From Fasciola hepatica (taxonomy: Eukaryota; Platyhelminthes; Trematoda; Plagiorchiida; Fasciolidae): a DNA stretch of 64,000 bases. The stretch covers positions 5,511,501-5,575,500 of the forward strand of contig CANUEZ040000062.1 of NCBI GenBank assembly GCA_948099385.1, in the 5' to 3' direction. The position numbers and the translations under genes are program-made. Under the pieces are notes generated by a model, which did not search any database, was not told the DNA's origin, and saw nothing but the letters and a program-made list of their open reading frames with translations. Of this stretch, positions 45,050 through 58,158 are shown in pieces (the stretch's first letter is position 1; each line of letters begins with the position of its first letter).

Positions 45050-46450
45050 GTGGTTGCGGGTAAGGTACACCCAACCTCAAGCCTCAGCGGTGTGGTTACA
45101 AAGCTAATACGGGAGACTGTTCTACTGCCTCTAATTTTGAAGATTGAAGGGCCTAAGTCGGATGTGCAGAACTACAGGCCGGTAAGCCTAACTAGCATTC
45201 TCTGTAAAGTTCTCGAGAAGATCATCCGTGCCCATATCTGCCAGCACTTACTGCAGCACTCCATGCTAAGCCCGGCGCAGCATGGATTCCTGAAAAATAG
45301 ATCTTGCCTGACCAATCTCCTGTGCTTCTTAGATGAAGTAACTCGACGACTGGACGAAGGTAAGCATGTTGAGGTATGTTACCTCGACTTTAGCAAGGCG
45401 TTCGACTCCGTTAATCATCGTCTTTTGCTATGCAAGATGGAGACTTTCGGGATAGGTGGGCCAGTATATAGGTGGCTGGAGGACTTCCTCTCCCACAGGA
45501 CGCTTTATGTCAAAGTGGGGGACAGGTGCTCCAGTTTGGTGAACGTCACCAGTGGTGTACCTCAGGGATCCGTCCTAGGCCCGGTCCTATTCTTGTTATT
45601 TATTAATGACCTAACATCCACTCTTCAATCGCCCAGCTTTATTTTTGCGGATGATGTGAAGATTGTTGGATCTAAGGGTAGGGCGGACTTGGGCAGGGAA
45701 ATAGGCACCGTCCTAAACTGGGCATACAAATGGGACTTACCTCTAAACGCTCAAAAAAGCCATTTGTTGTCAAGGGCAACAGAGAGCCTAACTGTCGCTC
45801 ATGATCAAGGGCTGTTCACCGTAGAGGCAGCCAGTAGGGTTAAAGACCTGGGGATCATCATGAAAAGTGACTTCAAATGGTCGGAGCAGTGCAACGCGGC
45901 TGCGCATAAGGCTCGTGGGGAGCTCTTTAGACTGCGATCGGCTTTGTCTTGCCGGAAGCCGGAGGTATTCGTACCTATTTACATGGCTATAGTACGACCT
46001 CACTTAGAAGGCAGTGTGCAGGCTTGGTCACCCTTCTACAAAAAGGATGCCGCCTGCCTAGAGAAAGTCCAACGTCTCGCCACGCGGATGGTTGAAGGGC
46101 AAAGGGGTAAGACTTACGAGCAGAGACTCTGTGACCTGAATCTCTTCTCGTTGGAAAGGAGGAGAAGTCGAGGAGATCTCATAGAAACGTTCAAGGTAAT
46201 GAAGGGCTTTTCTGGCCTCAGACCAGATAGTCTATTCCAATTGGCCGTAGACTCCAGAACAAGGGGACACGAAAAGAAGTTGATAAAAGCCAGATCTAGG
46301 TTGATGGCAAGGTCGCACTTCTTCAGCAACAGGGTTGTGAACAGTTGGAACGGTCTGCCTGGTGAAATGGTAGATCTGCAGACAGTCCAATCCTTCAAAT
46401 GTGCCCTTGATCGCAAGTGGTACGAGATCTTTCCTTGTAGTGAGCCTTAA
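45050..46450 (+). CDS. CR1-like reverse transcriptase, uninterrupted 466-codon frame of a 5'-truncated element
   Basis: Contains the complete RT palm and the C-terminal domain: NYRPVSLTSI and KVLEKIIRAHI (fingers, about residues 40-62), QHGFLKNRSCLTNLLCFLDE, catalytic VCYLDFSKAFDSVNH (about 108-122), SGVPQGSVLGPVLFL, IFADDVKIVG with the DD active site at about residue 200, LPLNAQKSHLL, IVRPHLEGSVQAWSP (thumb), LFSLERRRSRGDLIETFKVM, and FFSNRVVNSWNGLP near the end. All key residues are intact. The endonuclease and ORF1 are missing because the insert is 5'-truncated, the usual outcome of incomplete target-primed reverse transcription. The first 20-25 codons may be flanking DNA, so the true start is not defined. 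Confidence 0.9.
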   Translation: MVAGKVHPTSSLSGVVTKLIRETVLLPLILKIEGPKSDVQNYRPVSLTSILCKVLEKIIRAHICQHLLQHSMLSPAQHGFLKNRSCLTNLLCFLDEVTRRLDEGKHVEVCYLDFSKAFDSVNHRLLLCKMETFGIGGPVYRWLEDFLSHRTLYVKVGDRCSSLVNVTSGVPQGSVLGPVLFLLFINDLTSTLQSPSFIFADDVKIVGSKGRADLGREIGTVLNWAYKWDLPLNAQKSHLLSRATESLTVAHDQGLFTVEAASRVKDLGIIMKSDFKWSEQCNAAAHKARGELFRLRSALSCRKPEVFVPIYMAIVRPHLEGSVQAWSPFYKKDAACLEKVQRLATRMVEGQRGKTYEQRLCDLNLFSLERRRSRGDLIETFKVMKGFSGLRPDSLFQLAVDSRTRGHEKKLIKARSRLMARSHFFSNRVVNSWNGLPGEMVDLQTVQSFKCALDRKWYEIFPCSEP

Positions 46451-46743
46451 GAATATCAACTAGATGGATGACGGGAAGCACTGTGGTCCTTCTGAAGTAT
46501 GTTTTAGCAGACTTTTTCCCTCATTGCATACTGTCTCAGTGAACGCTCACGATGCATAATGTCTCTCGCAGTTGATGTGCGATGAGGTTTTCCGTTTCCC
46601 TCTCATTTTTAGCGGGCATTCGACGAAATACACTCGGCAGTGGTGGGTGCATAACTGGTGTGCATACCATCGAAGGAATTCTGGACGCTCGATTGGCCGT
46701 GGCCATTACCTGTCCTGTGCAGACTGAACTGAACTGAACTGAA
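45090..46743 (+). mobile_element. young 5'-truncated CR1-like insertion
   Basis: The copy comprises the RT frame, a 3' untranslated region (46,451-46,722) and a pentamer tail. The absence of stops over 1.4 kb and the perfect tail indicate a much younger age than the related copy at 33.8-35.5 kb. The truncation point lies somewhere between 45,050 and 45,120. Confidence 0.8.
46723..46743 (+). repeat. CR1 3' terminal pentamer repeat (ACTGA)n
   Basis: ACTGAACTGAACTGAACTGA with one further A: four pentamers directly at the 3' end of the CR1 copy. A degenerate version of the same repeat ends the element on the minus strand at 10.1 kb. Confidence 0.8.
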
Positions 46744-49495
46744 GAGTTAAGACTTGACCTTCAAAAGCGGAACTAATATGAGATTACCATGAAATATCGT
46801 TCAGCGTATAGACGGAAGAACGTGGACGAGCCCCAACGAATTTTCATGTTTGATGTAAATATAACTGTAAGTTTTGTGTAAAACTTGATTAAAATTGGAA
46901 GGATGTGCCGATTTACCCTCTTGTTAGGGGAAACGAAGGCCCCGCCACCTAAATCGGCCATTGGGTGCACGTTTTAGCCCCGTGAGGGACTGTTTTTTAG
47001 TAATTAGTTCAAGAAGAGTTTTGTCATACTATTAGGTTCAAAAAGGTCTGAAAGACGGGGAAATAACTTTATTACATTGAAAAACACTATGTCTTACCAG
47101 TTGGGTCAGCACGAAGACAGAGCATTTAGCTCCAAAAGAAGTCCCTCAAAGAACTATTTTGGGACTATTTTAATAGTATGGTATAAGTTGGAGAATTAAC
47201 CCCGTTGCTTCATGTACGTTTCCTAACACGGAAGTACACCTTAACTTCTTTGTAAAATGCTACATTTTATAGGCCTACAAAAGTTAGCACCACATCAAGG
47301 GATGTTGTGCACTAGGAAGTACTCGGGTGGTGCCAAGAAATTCTCGAGGGTGTTCACAGATCGTGTTATATTCCCCTAATAGAAATTATTGAAAGTTAAT
47401 TAACTGTTACCCGAAGATGAAGTGATCAAGCAGAGCTTACCCAAATTTTAAAGCAAAGCACATAGGCCGCGGAGTTCTTGGTGGGTTCAAAAATAGTACC
47501 CGAAATGCCTTCGGGGTGTTTCAAACCGGCCTGAATTGGGACTAGTTTGGGACTGAATTGGGACAAATATAGGACTATTTTGCTGACTGGGACGAATCGT
47601 AATTACTGGTACGATTCACAGTATCAATGTATTTACCACATAGATGTCAAGCGTCTATCGGATAAACGTGCAATCTTAACACTATAAATTATTACAACTG
47701 ACCAAAATAGGCCAGTTTTTAACAGTGAAGTGGCCACCGGGATTACATAATTATTAGGGGATTATTCCAAACTTTCGAGTTATATCAAAATTCAGCTGAT
47801 GAACACAACCTGCGGGTTTGTACTCTTTTACCGTTGCTATAGAATATCCTTTGTAGCTAGCTCTCTGCTCTGGAAGTAGGATATTATTCAAGCTTTTTCG
47901 TAGTACAGTATTGTACTCCTGGGAATTCCCAGTCAGCATGTTACCCGGTTGCTGTTTTTGGGTCGGATGCCGTAGCAAGTGAAGTCTCGTTCAAATCAAA
48001 GAGAGATTTCATCATTACAGTTCTTCTCTAGTCCTTGATGCCTACTGTTTCACAAACGACATATATTCATTGATTTTTTATTGACGAATGAAAGCATTCT
48101 ACTCTATCGATTTCTCGGCTGCTCTTATCTCCGCTTAAATTTGTACACGTGATAGTGTATAAACCAGGAATGACATACTCCTTGTTTGTTTTGGCCGAGA
48201 TCTGGCGCAAACTGAGGAAAGAAGACAGCTTGTAAAGCACAAGGAGGTGGTTTGTTTGAGGGAGTAATTGTTTTAAAAATCCAGTTCTTTCGTCTCCCTC
48301 GCCGGCCTTTCCCTCCAGTCGTCTTTACTTGGGATGTTGCCTTATAGTTTTACTACCCTAAGCAGCCGTATACCCGAAAGAATTGCACTCGTTCAGTCTT
48401 CGGAAGGATATAACGATAGAAAACTCAATGAGAGGAAACTTGGTGTGCGCACCAGCCATATTTCCACACCCACAAAGAGCCGTAATCTGCGACCTACTGC
48501 CACGCAGCCTTCGTAATTCTGTTCGAACAGACTGAGGCAGTTCAGAAGAACTTCGTTGTAAGTTTGCCGTGTTTTTGCGGATCGTACTTTCCACCTAATA
48601 TGGGGCTGATCTCTCTTGATGCTTGACAAAACTGGCTGAGGTTTGTGACGATTGAACAGCGAACAACTGGCGTCCAGACGCGCAAAAATGTAAGCCAAGT
48701 ACTCCTTCATTTTTGCGTAAAGTAATCAAAAAACATGATCTTTTGGGATTCACCTGAGATTATATCACTGCATCCGGCACCCGAATAGAGACGGGATTGC
48801 AAACAACTTTATATCACATACAATTAGGAGATAAAGATAAATGCGTAAAACATTAGGGAGGAGTTAAGTGGATTGAATGGGCTGAACCCCAAGCAGAACT
48901 ACCAAGAATTAAGAAATTCACAAGCGTATAGAACGTAGCAGATTACTTCCTACTGGAGAATGCGCGTAATGTACAAACGTTCAGTGTTACATGAAGAATA
49001 CAGTAACGCAAAAGTAGAAAACATTACTGTCAAAAGTCACATACGCCACACGCCGAACTAGACTGAGGGTGTTTGTGACCTCTTCACGCCCAAGCAGTAC
49101 GCCCATACAGGGTCATTCTTAGTTCCAGATGGACGAAAGCTAGGCACATGATGTGCAGTTCCATTGAAAACAATAAGCACCGCGGCCGATGCCCGGAAGG
49201 GGATACAGTTTTTCGCTATTCTTTTAAAATGGGTGCTCTTCCTCTACTTTTTACTGTTATGATTCCCATTTCATAAGTCCTTACTTTATTCTAGATTATC
49301 ACAGATATATTTGCGATAAACCAAAAATGTCATGAAATTTTATGCACGTTTTTCCAGTAAACACCAGAACGGTTCATCCCAGTGCGAGCCCATTTTGCAC
49401 AGTGTTAGCCCGTTTTACGTAGCATTAGCCTATTACAGCCCGACTTTTGCCCTTTCGCCCAGCGTAATGCTAGGCAGTACGCTGCTTTGGTAGTA
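46744..49495. other. AT-richer intergenic sequence with a degenerate 11-bp tandem repeat
   Basis: No gene recognised. At 47,538-47,600 GGGACTAGTTT, GGGACTGAATT and GGGACAAATATA form a degenerate tandem array. The word TCAAAGAACTATTTTGGGAC near 47,150 recurs loosely at about 52,880, so a dispersed repeat, perhaps an LTR of the Gypsy element between them, may be present. A 105-codon minus-strand frame at 48,393-48,710 has no recognised domain. Confidence 0.4.
49389..49440 (+). repeat. degenerate 20-bp tandem repeat
   Basis: CCCATTTTGCACAGTGTTAG, CCCGTTTTACGTAGCATTAG and a partial third unit stand next to each other; the first two units share 14 of 20 positions. Confidence 0.5.
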
Positions 49496-49499
49496 GTGA

Positions 49500-49709
49500 T
49501 TAAATTCTTTTGGATCTTCGGATGGTTAATTGTTCCATGGGATTTTGAGATTCAAATATGTTTAGACCAGGATTACCAGTTGGCGAGAAAACCGGTGGAA
49601 TGTCATCAGACTTACCTTTCTCAATAAACTGCACCTTGTTATCATGAATTATATTATTATACAGATCAGCTAGTTTCAAGGTAATGACCGTCCGTTTCCC
49701 GTTACGCAA
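49500..49709 (-). pseudogene. integrase C-terminal end of the Gypsy element
   Basis: A 69-codon frame ending QLTIRRSKRI, like the RRS.R basic end of K02A2.6-type Gypsy polyproteins. The rest, with FSPTGNPGLNIFESQN, gives little to compare. Assigned mostly by position downstream of the integrase zinc domain. Confidence 0.4.
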
Positions 49710-50159
49710 AGCAACAATCTATTTTTCCCACGGTAGATCATCACCTATGAGATAACTTATAGTAGCTTTTAAAGTTCACTAAAAATTGGTTCTCAAACTA
49801 AGACATTCAGATAACTGAGGAGAAATTAGTATTGTCTACAGCTCTATTATATTGCGTAAGAAGATTGTCAATAGCACCATCGAGTTAGAGAAATAAATCG
49901 GGATTCACAGAAAGACTTGAACTCTTAAGCGTTTGTAAATTGTTCCCAGCAGGACCAATTCACTGCAACCAAGACCTTTCCACCACTCATCCGATAGTCT
50001 GGCAGTGAAGTGGGCCATTGTTAGTGACTAGCGCAAACTCCTCCTCTGCCGAAAGCTTTTCTGAGCGCAGTCTGTGAGCAATCAGAGGTGAGTGGAATTG
50101 ATAAGTTTACGTTTATTCAGCGAAAAAAAACATCAGTAACCACAAGAGCGTAGTATTTA

Positions 50160-50770
50160 CCTAAGAAGGGTTCAAAATAACCTGTACATGCCCATGGCCA
50201 AGCCCCAAAGAGCAAGTACCATGGAAGCAACTTTCAAGACTTTGAATGTATCTTACGTAAACACTGGTTGCAGTTTCAAGCTGTGAGTACAATCCTGGGG
50301 TCCGGTTCCGGCCACCAGCAAGTAAGTCGTGCCACCGACTCCATTTTTTGACACCCAGATGTCCTGAATGGAGATCCGCCAACGTGACAGAATGTGATGT
50401 TGGAGGTATAACCAAACAATTGTTAAGGCACAATAATCCATCTGCAGTGATAGACGAATCGTCACGACAAGAGTAGAAATCAGAGTGCGGCCTCTTTTTA
50501 GTCGACGTAGAACCACGACGTAGAGCCGAAATGACGGGAGAAAAATACATTTTTTATCCATTAGCAGTTCTGTGCGCCGTGATGGTAGTGACTGTATCAA
50601 CAGACAGTCATGAGTAACCGGGGACTGAGATGAATGTAGCACTTTGATGAAAGGTCAGAATGTGGTGTGTATTAAGCACTACGACGCAAAATATCATGAT
50701 TATATGAGCTGAGTGAAATGCTCCATCGTTGAACCGTTGCAGCTGATGATTTTTACAACCAGTGATGCAA
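50160..50770 (-). pseudogene. RNase H end and integrase zinc domain of the Gypsy element
   Basis: At 50,770-50,640 one frame gives VQRWSISLSSYNHDILRR, the counterpart of the (R)LQRWAL.LS.Y.Y.I.YR motif at the end of RNase H. In the frame 50,550-50,161, NCLVIPPTSHSVTLADLHSG and HLGVKKWSRWHDLLAGG match the VIP......L..LH.GHLG..KMK..AR..+WWPG zinc-domain motif. Stops and frameshifts intervene, and the Cys pair of the zinc site is not legible. Confidence 0.6.
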
Positions 50771-51699
50771 ATGATAGATGCTCTGCAAAGCATCGTGGTC
50801 ATTAACTATTACACACTTCCTGCAAAATAAATATTTGTGTAGACTCCTGATGGCCCACTAGAATATCGAGTCTTCTCAAAATGAGTAGTATGGTGTTGTA
50901 TCTGGATGACGGAACCAAATTTCCCGGGAAGCATATGATCAGTGTGGAGTAATCACTGTGTGATTCAGAAGATGAATTTTCTGTCCATTCACGATTAATA
51001 CGGTTCAAATAAGCTTGCAGCTGTAAGCCAAGGGGTTTCTTTGTGTTTATGAATATCCTTGTTCATTCTTAGTGAAGTTCCTTGAAATATAAATGAATGG
51101 CCAGTCGCTGTGTTAAAGAACGTTACCAATACTAGTGGAGGATTCATTATTAACAGCAGCTGAATTATATTTCAGGAAAACGGTTTAAGTACAAAACTGA
51201 ATTATAGGTGAGATAGTAGTTTACATAGTATCTGTCGTCAACCTACAACGGAGTGACAGTCGGTGTGTCCCTGTAAGACGACTCCACAGAAGTAAAAATT
51301 CCGCACTCATACATTGACTGTAGTGCCTGACAGATAAGTTTTCACACATCAAAAGAAATTATTCTGCGCTCTAGAAAAACGGGATTGCCGAGTATATTTA
51401 ACCTCACTCCAGGTATGTGCCTTCTATCAAAAGCCTTAGAATGTTTTTAAACGAACTGTTGTACATAAGGTGAATCAAACAAAAACTTCAAGAAATTTAC
51501 GTCAGTGTGCACTTTACTAGGAACTTTCAAAATGAGGACTGAAGGTCCTGAATCGTAAAAGACCCACATCCAAAAGGATTGGACTCATGCTAGGGAATAG
51601 GAACCATACAGGAACTGACAAGTGGGAGTGTGTGCTCAGCTATATACTGAATGCGCAAAATATAGGACTGATTCTGGAAATGGAATAAAATAATCCATA

Positions 51700-52370
51700 G
51701 CTTGTCGTAAAATTACGGATTATGCATTCCCAGTGTTTACAATAAGAATGAGTTTGCTACCTTTTGAAGTGAATCATTCCTGGTTAATGTGCACAACCTT
51801 CTCGGGCAAAACAGCTAGAGAAAGTGTCGAAGGGCCGGTGTCAAGTGAAGAAATGTCAAATGATAAAGCATTCGTCATTCAACATGCTGGACTGCTTTTA
51901 AAAACACATTTACTGTGGTGAATTTTATCACAAGCAAGACAATTAGGTCGCCAGAAGGAATATGTGAAGTGAGAATGCCGCTGATCACATGAAATTTTTG
52001 GGGATAGGTTTCGAATGATTCGATCGTTGAATACGAGGTTGTTTTCTATGATATCTAGCTGACTTGTTCAAAGGCTGAAAGTTTTGATTGTTTTGATCGC
52101 CTTGATAATTATGCGAATGTCCTGGAAAGTCTGATACAGCCGAACTGGTGGCTTCCGCTGCAAAAATTGTAGGTCAGCTTCAGCAATCAAGTGATTTTGC
52201 AGCTGGTCTTTCAACTGATGGCCGCATTTGCTTTTCGTTAACTGTGTTTTTACCCAAAGAATGCATTCAGGTGTTAATTGATTCTCAGGCCTAGCAAGGC
52301 AGGTAAATCGACTCTTAAAACAGCAACGAAATTGGCTGGCTCGAAAGTCTGTGGAATAATTGCTTTTGGC
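51700..52370 (-). pseudogene. gag, zinc knuckle and protease remnants of the Gypsy element
   Basis: One minus frame contains CILWVKTQLTKSKCGHQLKD and QNHLIAEADLQFLQRKP, matching the Y+..LR.LA..C.FG..L...L.D.L+.G.....+Q+.LL capsid motif of K02A2.6-type Gag. About 150 bp further on, NCLACDKIHHSKCVFKSSPA is a CCHC-type knuckle. Near 51,755, LILIVNTGNA resembles the protease motif F.+DTGSA with the catalytic Asp changed to Asn. Confidence 0.5.
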
Positions 52371-54071
<1,701 letters not shown>

Positions 54072-54179
54072 ACTTTAGGCGTGCATTCAGAACACATAGC
54101 CGTTTATTATTTTGTCAATTATCTTTCGTGGAAGTATCTAGAAATTTGTTATAACTCTTTTTCGAATTCGAAAATCCAG

Positions 54180-54873
54180 ATGCACCTGATTTCCTCTGAT
54201 TTGGACTCCTTTCGGGATACCTCTGGACCATCTGTCAACAGGCTTCATTATGAATTGCCTCAATTTCCTTTCACCTATCAAAATTCAATGTATTATCAGC
54301 CAAGCAGCTCCCTAGTGTTATCAGGAAAAAGCCCATTCCAGCTTCCAGATAGCAACTTAATCCAGCCTGTGGAATGGAATTCACCTTTAAGTAGTACTCC
54401 GTTGCAACATAGTTTCCTGAACAACTCATCAAAGTCGACATGTTCACCTCCCAGTTTGAATTCTGAATCAACTTACCAGGACTCTTCATCTCAGCAAGAT
54501 TTATCTCTAAACATGAGCTGTCCAATTACTCAACATGAGAACTCACAAGAACAACAATGTCCAAGGAACCAGCTTTCGTTCCAGTTTCTAGAAGAAATAC
54601 TTGCCGATAATGCCACGAATAACTATGTGATGAGCTCTTCTAAAGAACAAATGGAATCCGACATTTATTCTGGTCAGGCATCTACATTCTTCGACCACTA
54701 TGGTGAGCAGAATCCACATGGACGGATTTTCGATAGTACCAATTCTGGCTGTGAGGCAGACATTCCCCGGAATTTCAATGTTCACGATTCTTTGCATAAC
54801 CAACAATATATGCAATGCAGTGATACTGAGCTTATGCCACATTTATCAAATCCTAACACTGAAACCAGAAAAG
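54180..54873 (+). CDS. probable host gene exon: Ser/Gln/Asn-rich disordered protein
   Basis: Open for 231 codons with clear protein-like composition: rich in Ser, Gln, Asn, Pro and Tyr, for example LPQFPFTYQNSMYYQPSSS, and one short helical patch, QFLEEILADNATNN. ATTTTCGAAAATCCAG directly before 54,180 is a possible acceptor; alternatively the ATG at 54,180 is the start codon. AAAAG then GTTGGT at 54,874 is a donor, leaving the frame in phase 1. The composition resembles the activation or linker regions of transcription factors, but no DNA-binding domain is present and I do not recognise the gene. Upstream open sequence translated from the TA tract is not part of it. Confidence 0.55.
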
Positions 54874-56428
54874 GTTGGTACCATATGAGTTTGACTTTAA
54901 TGTGTTTTGGTGTGATTGGATGACTTATTTCCCCTTTACATTCTAAGGACTGGTGAACCTCAAAAATTGCCTCGTCATTCTGTATTATCTCCAAGAATGT
55001 CCTCTTTAATACGGTTGGAATATACTCAGAGGTATGAACTTTTATATCCGTCAACCTTCGATAATTTTTCCCAGAATTTCTGGACCTAGCTTGTATATTA
55101 TTTGAGAAGCTTTGCTAGAATTTTAGGGTTTCGTTTTCTAGCAGAGCTCAAATGTATGTCGTTTTTTCTTTCCTAGTTCAAACGGTCCGCTGTTTTGCAG
55201 TTATATGAAAAACTCTGATTAATGTTAGTTGACTGGGGCTACAAACGTATCTATTCTGTTGAGATGTGAACTTATCAAATGAGAAAAATCATTCCAACTG
55301 ATTATTAAAATTATTAAGTCTTTCTTAACACTAACCGGTCTATATTTTATCAAAAAAACGTGCATTGTTAAAGAATCTAGCCGCACCTTAAAAACGCAAA
55401 AGTCAAACGACAATAGGGCAGTTCCTTTAGAAAACATGCCATTTTTTTATGGTGGATAAAACGTTTTCTTTTAGTTCCATTTCTTGTGTTAAAAACGTAC
55501 ATTTCATTATCCTCAATCAAATATTGTTAGCCATTGCGAACTATTTACGGTATTGGTTTTGTATCTAGACCTTTTCCAGAATATATTGAATGGGCTTCAC
55601 TCACGAGTCCCATTTGTGGCACCGACCCAGTATAATAACACAATAGGACAGTTAAATCACTACAATATTTATTGGAAATTTGCAGACTTTGAAATTGTCG
55701 TCTTTCGACACGCGCCCCTTAAATGGGCAAATAAGACATTTGTGAAATTGCCAAATTTTTGACATATACTCTTCAAAGTCAGGTTGCTTTTCAAATGAGA
55801 GTTGAATACATTAAAACATTTTGACACTTTTAAAGTGAAATATTTTTTTGGTTAATATTTCGTTAGGGAAGTCTCGATCTCACTTCTGAGTCACATAATT
55901 AAACAATGTTGCAAATACGCCTTTTACTCGATAGCATAAATAGTACCCTCTATTTTCTTGTGAAGTGAAGGCGTACAAGAATTTAAATCATGTTATTTCA
56001 TTTTAAACAAATCTCCTGCAATTTTTTGCCAAAAATTTGCATTTTGCAATTGGTGATAGGAAGTAAATGCAGGAATGAAAGATAAGAGAAAACCTACTCA
56101 AATCGTATTTTATCATTGGTGTTAATCAATAACCAGAGTCTACGGAGACAGAAAAATAAGAGAAGCAGTGATATAAAGGTAATTTTCGGAGACAAAATTT
56201 ATTTTGCTTCACATAAAAATGCTGAAAATACTTTCCACTAATTCCCGCTGAAATAATCCTAACAGCATTTCCTTCTTTCTTTTAAGAAGCAGACTTTTTT
56301 TACCTAGGAAATCTTGTCTGCAATGTAGCTTCTTTTTTTCCTTTGCTCACTAAAGTTAGGCAAATCCAAATTTACCCTTCAGTACCAAGTAAATTTAATT
56401 TTATTGCTGTGTATAATTCAAAATTCAG
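54874..56428 (+). other. probable intron of the host gene
   Basis: 1,555 bp, AT-rich, starting GTTGGT and ending AAATTCAG. Joining its flanks keeps the reading frame, making GAC (Asp) across the junction. No coding signal inside. Confidence 0.5.
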
Positions 56429-56884
56429 ACTCCGCTCTTGGGTCATCAGCCTACATGTATCCCAGCTACACGCCGAATAAAGCAAAGCCCTTCCAGTCGT
56501 GCACTACTACACATCAATCCTGCCAAAACCTATCTGGATTTAGCCATTCCATGGATACCTACCCCAACAGAACTGACTATTCTGGATGGGAACCTTTACG
56601 ACAACAGTTTATTTTCAGTTCGCCATTGCCTTCGTCCGGCACTTGCGTTTATGACTATGGAAATCAGCAAGAGCAGCAGCAGAAACGAGAACAACAACTA
56701 CAGACATCACAGCAACACCATCCACAAGATCAAACAGATTATAACCCGGGTACCAGCAGGCTTTTGACGCTAAATAAACAGATTCCGAACAGAGACTTTG
56801 GATCAGCGGATCCTGTTATGAATACGGAAGAAACTCAGAAGGGAGTTGAACAAAACGAGGCCGATTCAAATTACAATGAGCAAG
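56429..56884 (+). CDS. probable host gene exon, Gln-rich
   Basis: 456 bp, in phase with the exon at 54.2 kb. The product starts SALGSSAYMYPSYTPNKAKP and has a Gln-rich run, NQQEQQQKREQQLQTSQQHH, then NPGTSRLLTLNK and an acidic end EETQKGVEQNEADSNYNEQ. The donor is AAG then GTGATT at 56,885. Beyond it the frame turns into a hydrophobic stretch and a stop, which looks like intron. Same low-complexity style as the previous exon, which supports one gene. Function unknown. Confidence 0.55.
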
Positions 56885-57669
56885 GTGATTCAGTGTCCAA
56901 TTTTACGTGCATTTTTCTTGCAATTCCCATTATTTACGTTGCAGTGATTAAGTGACATTTCAGGATTTTTCCTCATAAGTTTGAGCTGTAATACAGTAAA
57001 ACGGATAATATTTAAAAATCTTTGTGGGGAAGGACTAAATTTACCTTGTCCCGTTGAATGATTGTATGGAAAGCGTCAATGTCCTCTTCACATTCCTCGA
57101 TTTTGTTTGTAGATTTGTTCTCTTTTTGCATTCTTGCTTACTTTACAATTCAGGATAGGTATCTTTTTTCACTTTTCTTCTAGTATCAACCCCACACCGG
57201 GTTGTACGGGAGAAACAGTCATTGTTAGTGTCAGGAGCAATTAAATGCCATTTGGGATACTGTTTACCCAATTTTAAATTCTGACTTGTTTTCTCAAGCT
57301 AAACAGGTTCTTCTGCTGGTTGAATGATTTTATCCTTTCTGCAAGCATTGCTCTTTAAACTGAGAACCAAATTTTTGTTGTCCCAAATCAGATAATGGAA
57401 CTTATTTTTGCAAACTCCAAAGGTCTAGATTTAATTATTAGCTTTTCTTGGAATTTTTTTCTGATAAGGGTGCATATTTTTCAGTTAACAGTTTTAATGA
57501 CTAGCACAGGATCCAGAAAGTTCAAACTAATTGGATTTAATAAAACTCAGAAACGCAAGCTAATGTCTGACATTTATTGTTTCGTGCTGATTGTCCACCT
57601 TTGACTTGATGAGCTCGGTATTAGTTAAGGCTGTAGACGGTACAGTCAAAATAGAGTGAGAGGAATTAA

Positions 57670-57918
57670 GGACAAAGGCGAACAAACGTTGAGCAGAATG
57701 GAATAGTGGTCGGGAAAAAACCGAGCCCAGGAAAGTGGCCGAAGTTTTATAGGGGAATCATTCAACATAGCTCTCCCATGAGCAACAAAGATGAGAAGGA
57801 CCTAACAAAATTTCAGAATCCAGTGAATATTCAAAAACCTTCAAGAATGATGGATAATTCCCCAGACCTGTCGTGTCAGAATCAGACAGAAACACTGAAG
57901 GTGGCTAAAAGTACTTAA
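57670..57918 (+). CDS. possible last exon of the host gene
   Basis: A frame open from 57,670 to a TAA at 57,916-57,918 encodes a basic then polar sequence with KWPKFYRGIIQHSSPMSNKD and SRMMDNSPDLSCQNQTETLK, similar in style to the other two exons. Acceptors compatible with the phase exist (CCCAG before 57,731 or ATAG before 57,707), but none has a good pyrimidine tract, so the exon start is open. If real, the three exons give about 440 residues. Confidence 0.35.
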   Translation, partial: GQRRTNVEQNGIVVGKKPSPGKWPKFYRGIIQHSSPMSNKDEKDLTKFQNPVNIQKPSRMMDNSPDLSCQNQTETLKVAKST

Positions 57919-58152
57919 TAAGAATGGCCTCATGATTAAACTGCAACAGTTTAGATTTTTCAATATGCTACAAACTGTTAGTAATTATTCTATCTGTCAG
58001 AATGATTTGCCGGAATACAATATCTCTAGTTTTCGATGTATTTTTTCTCAGTTGCCAATTTTACTCCTTTCCGAGTTATCAAGTTTGATCACGGGTAAGT
58101 TGTAAAAGGAGGCCAAATTGCTAAATGGAATATCATAAAATGTAAGTCAGCA

Positions 58153-58158
58153 AATAAA
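58153..58158 (+). terminator. possible polyadenylation signal of the host gene
   Basis: AATAAA about 235 bp after the stop at 57,918, followed by a T/G-rich stretch (TTTGTTTTCACG near 58,175). It would close the transcript if the exon at 57.7 kb is the last. Confidence 0.3.

Larger units (their letters stand above)
49500..52370 (-). mobile_element. decayed K02A2.6-like Ty3/Gypsy element
   Basis: In minus orientation the parts lie in order: gag (52,360-52,080), a Cys/His knuckle (about 51,945-51,875), protease (about 51,760), RNase H end (about 50,770-50,640), integrase zinc domain (50,550-50,160) and the integrase C-terminus (49,709-49,500). The reverse transcriptase between 51.7 and 50.8 kb is not legible. 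It belongs to a different Gypsy clade from the CsRn1-like element at 21-27 kb. Confidence 0.55.

Noticed and set aside
48393..48710. 105-codon minus-strand frame, possibly a Gypsy gag piece
   Set aside because: No motif convincing enough to assign it; the part resembling gag could be chance.
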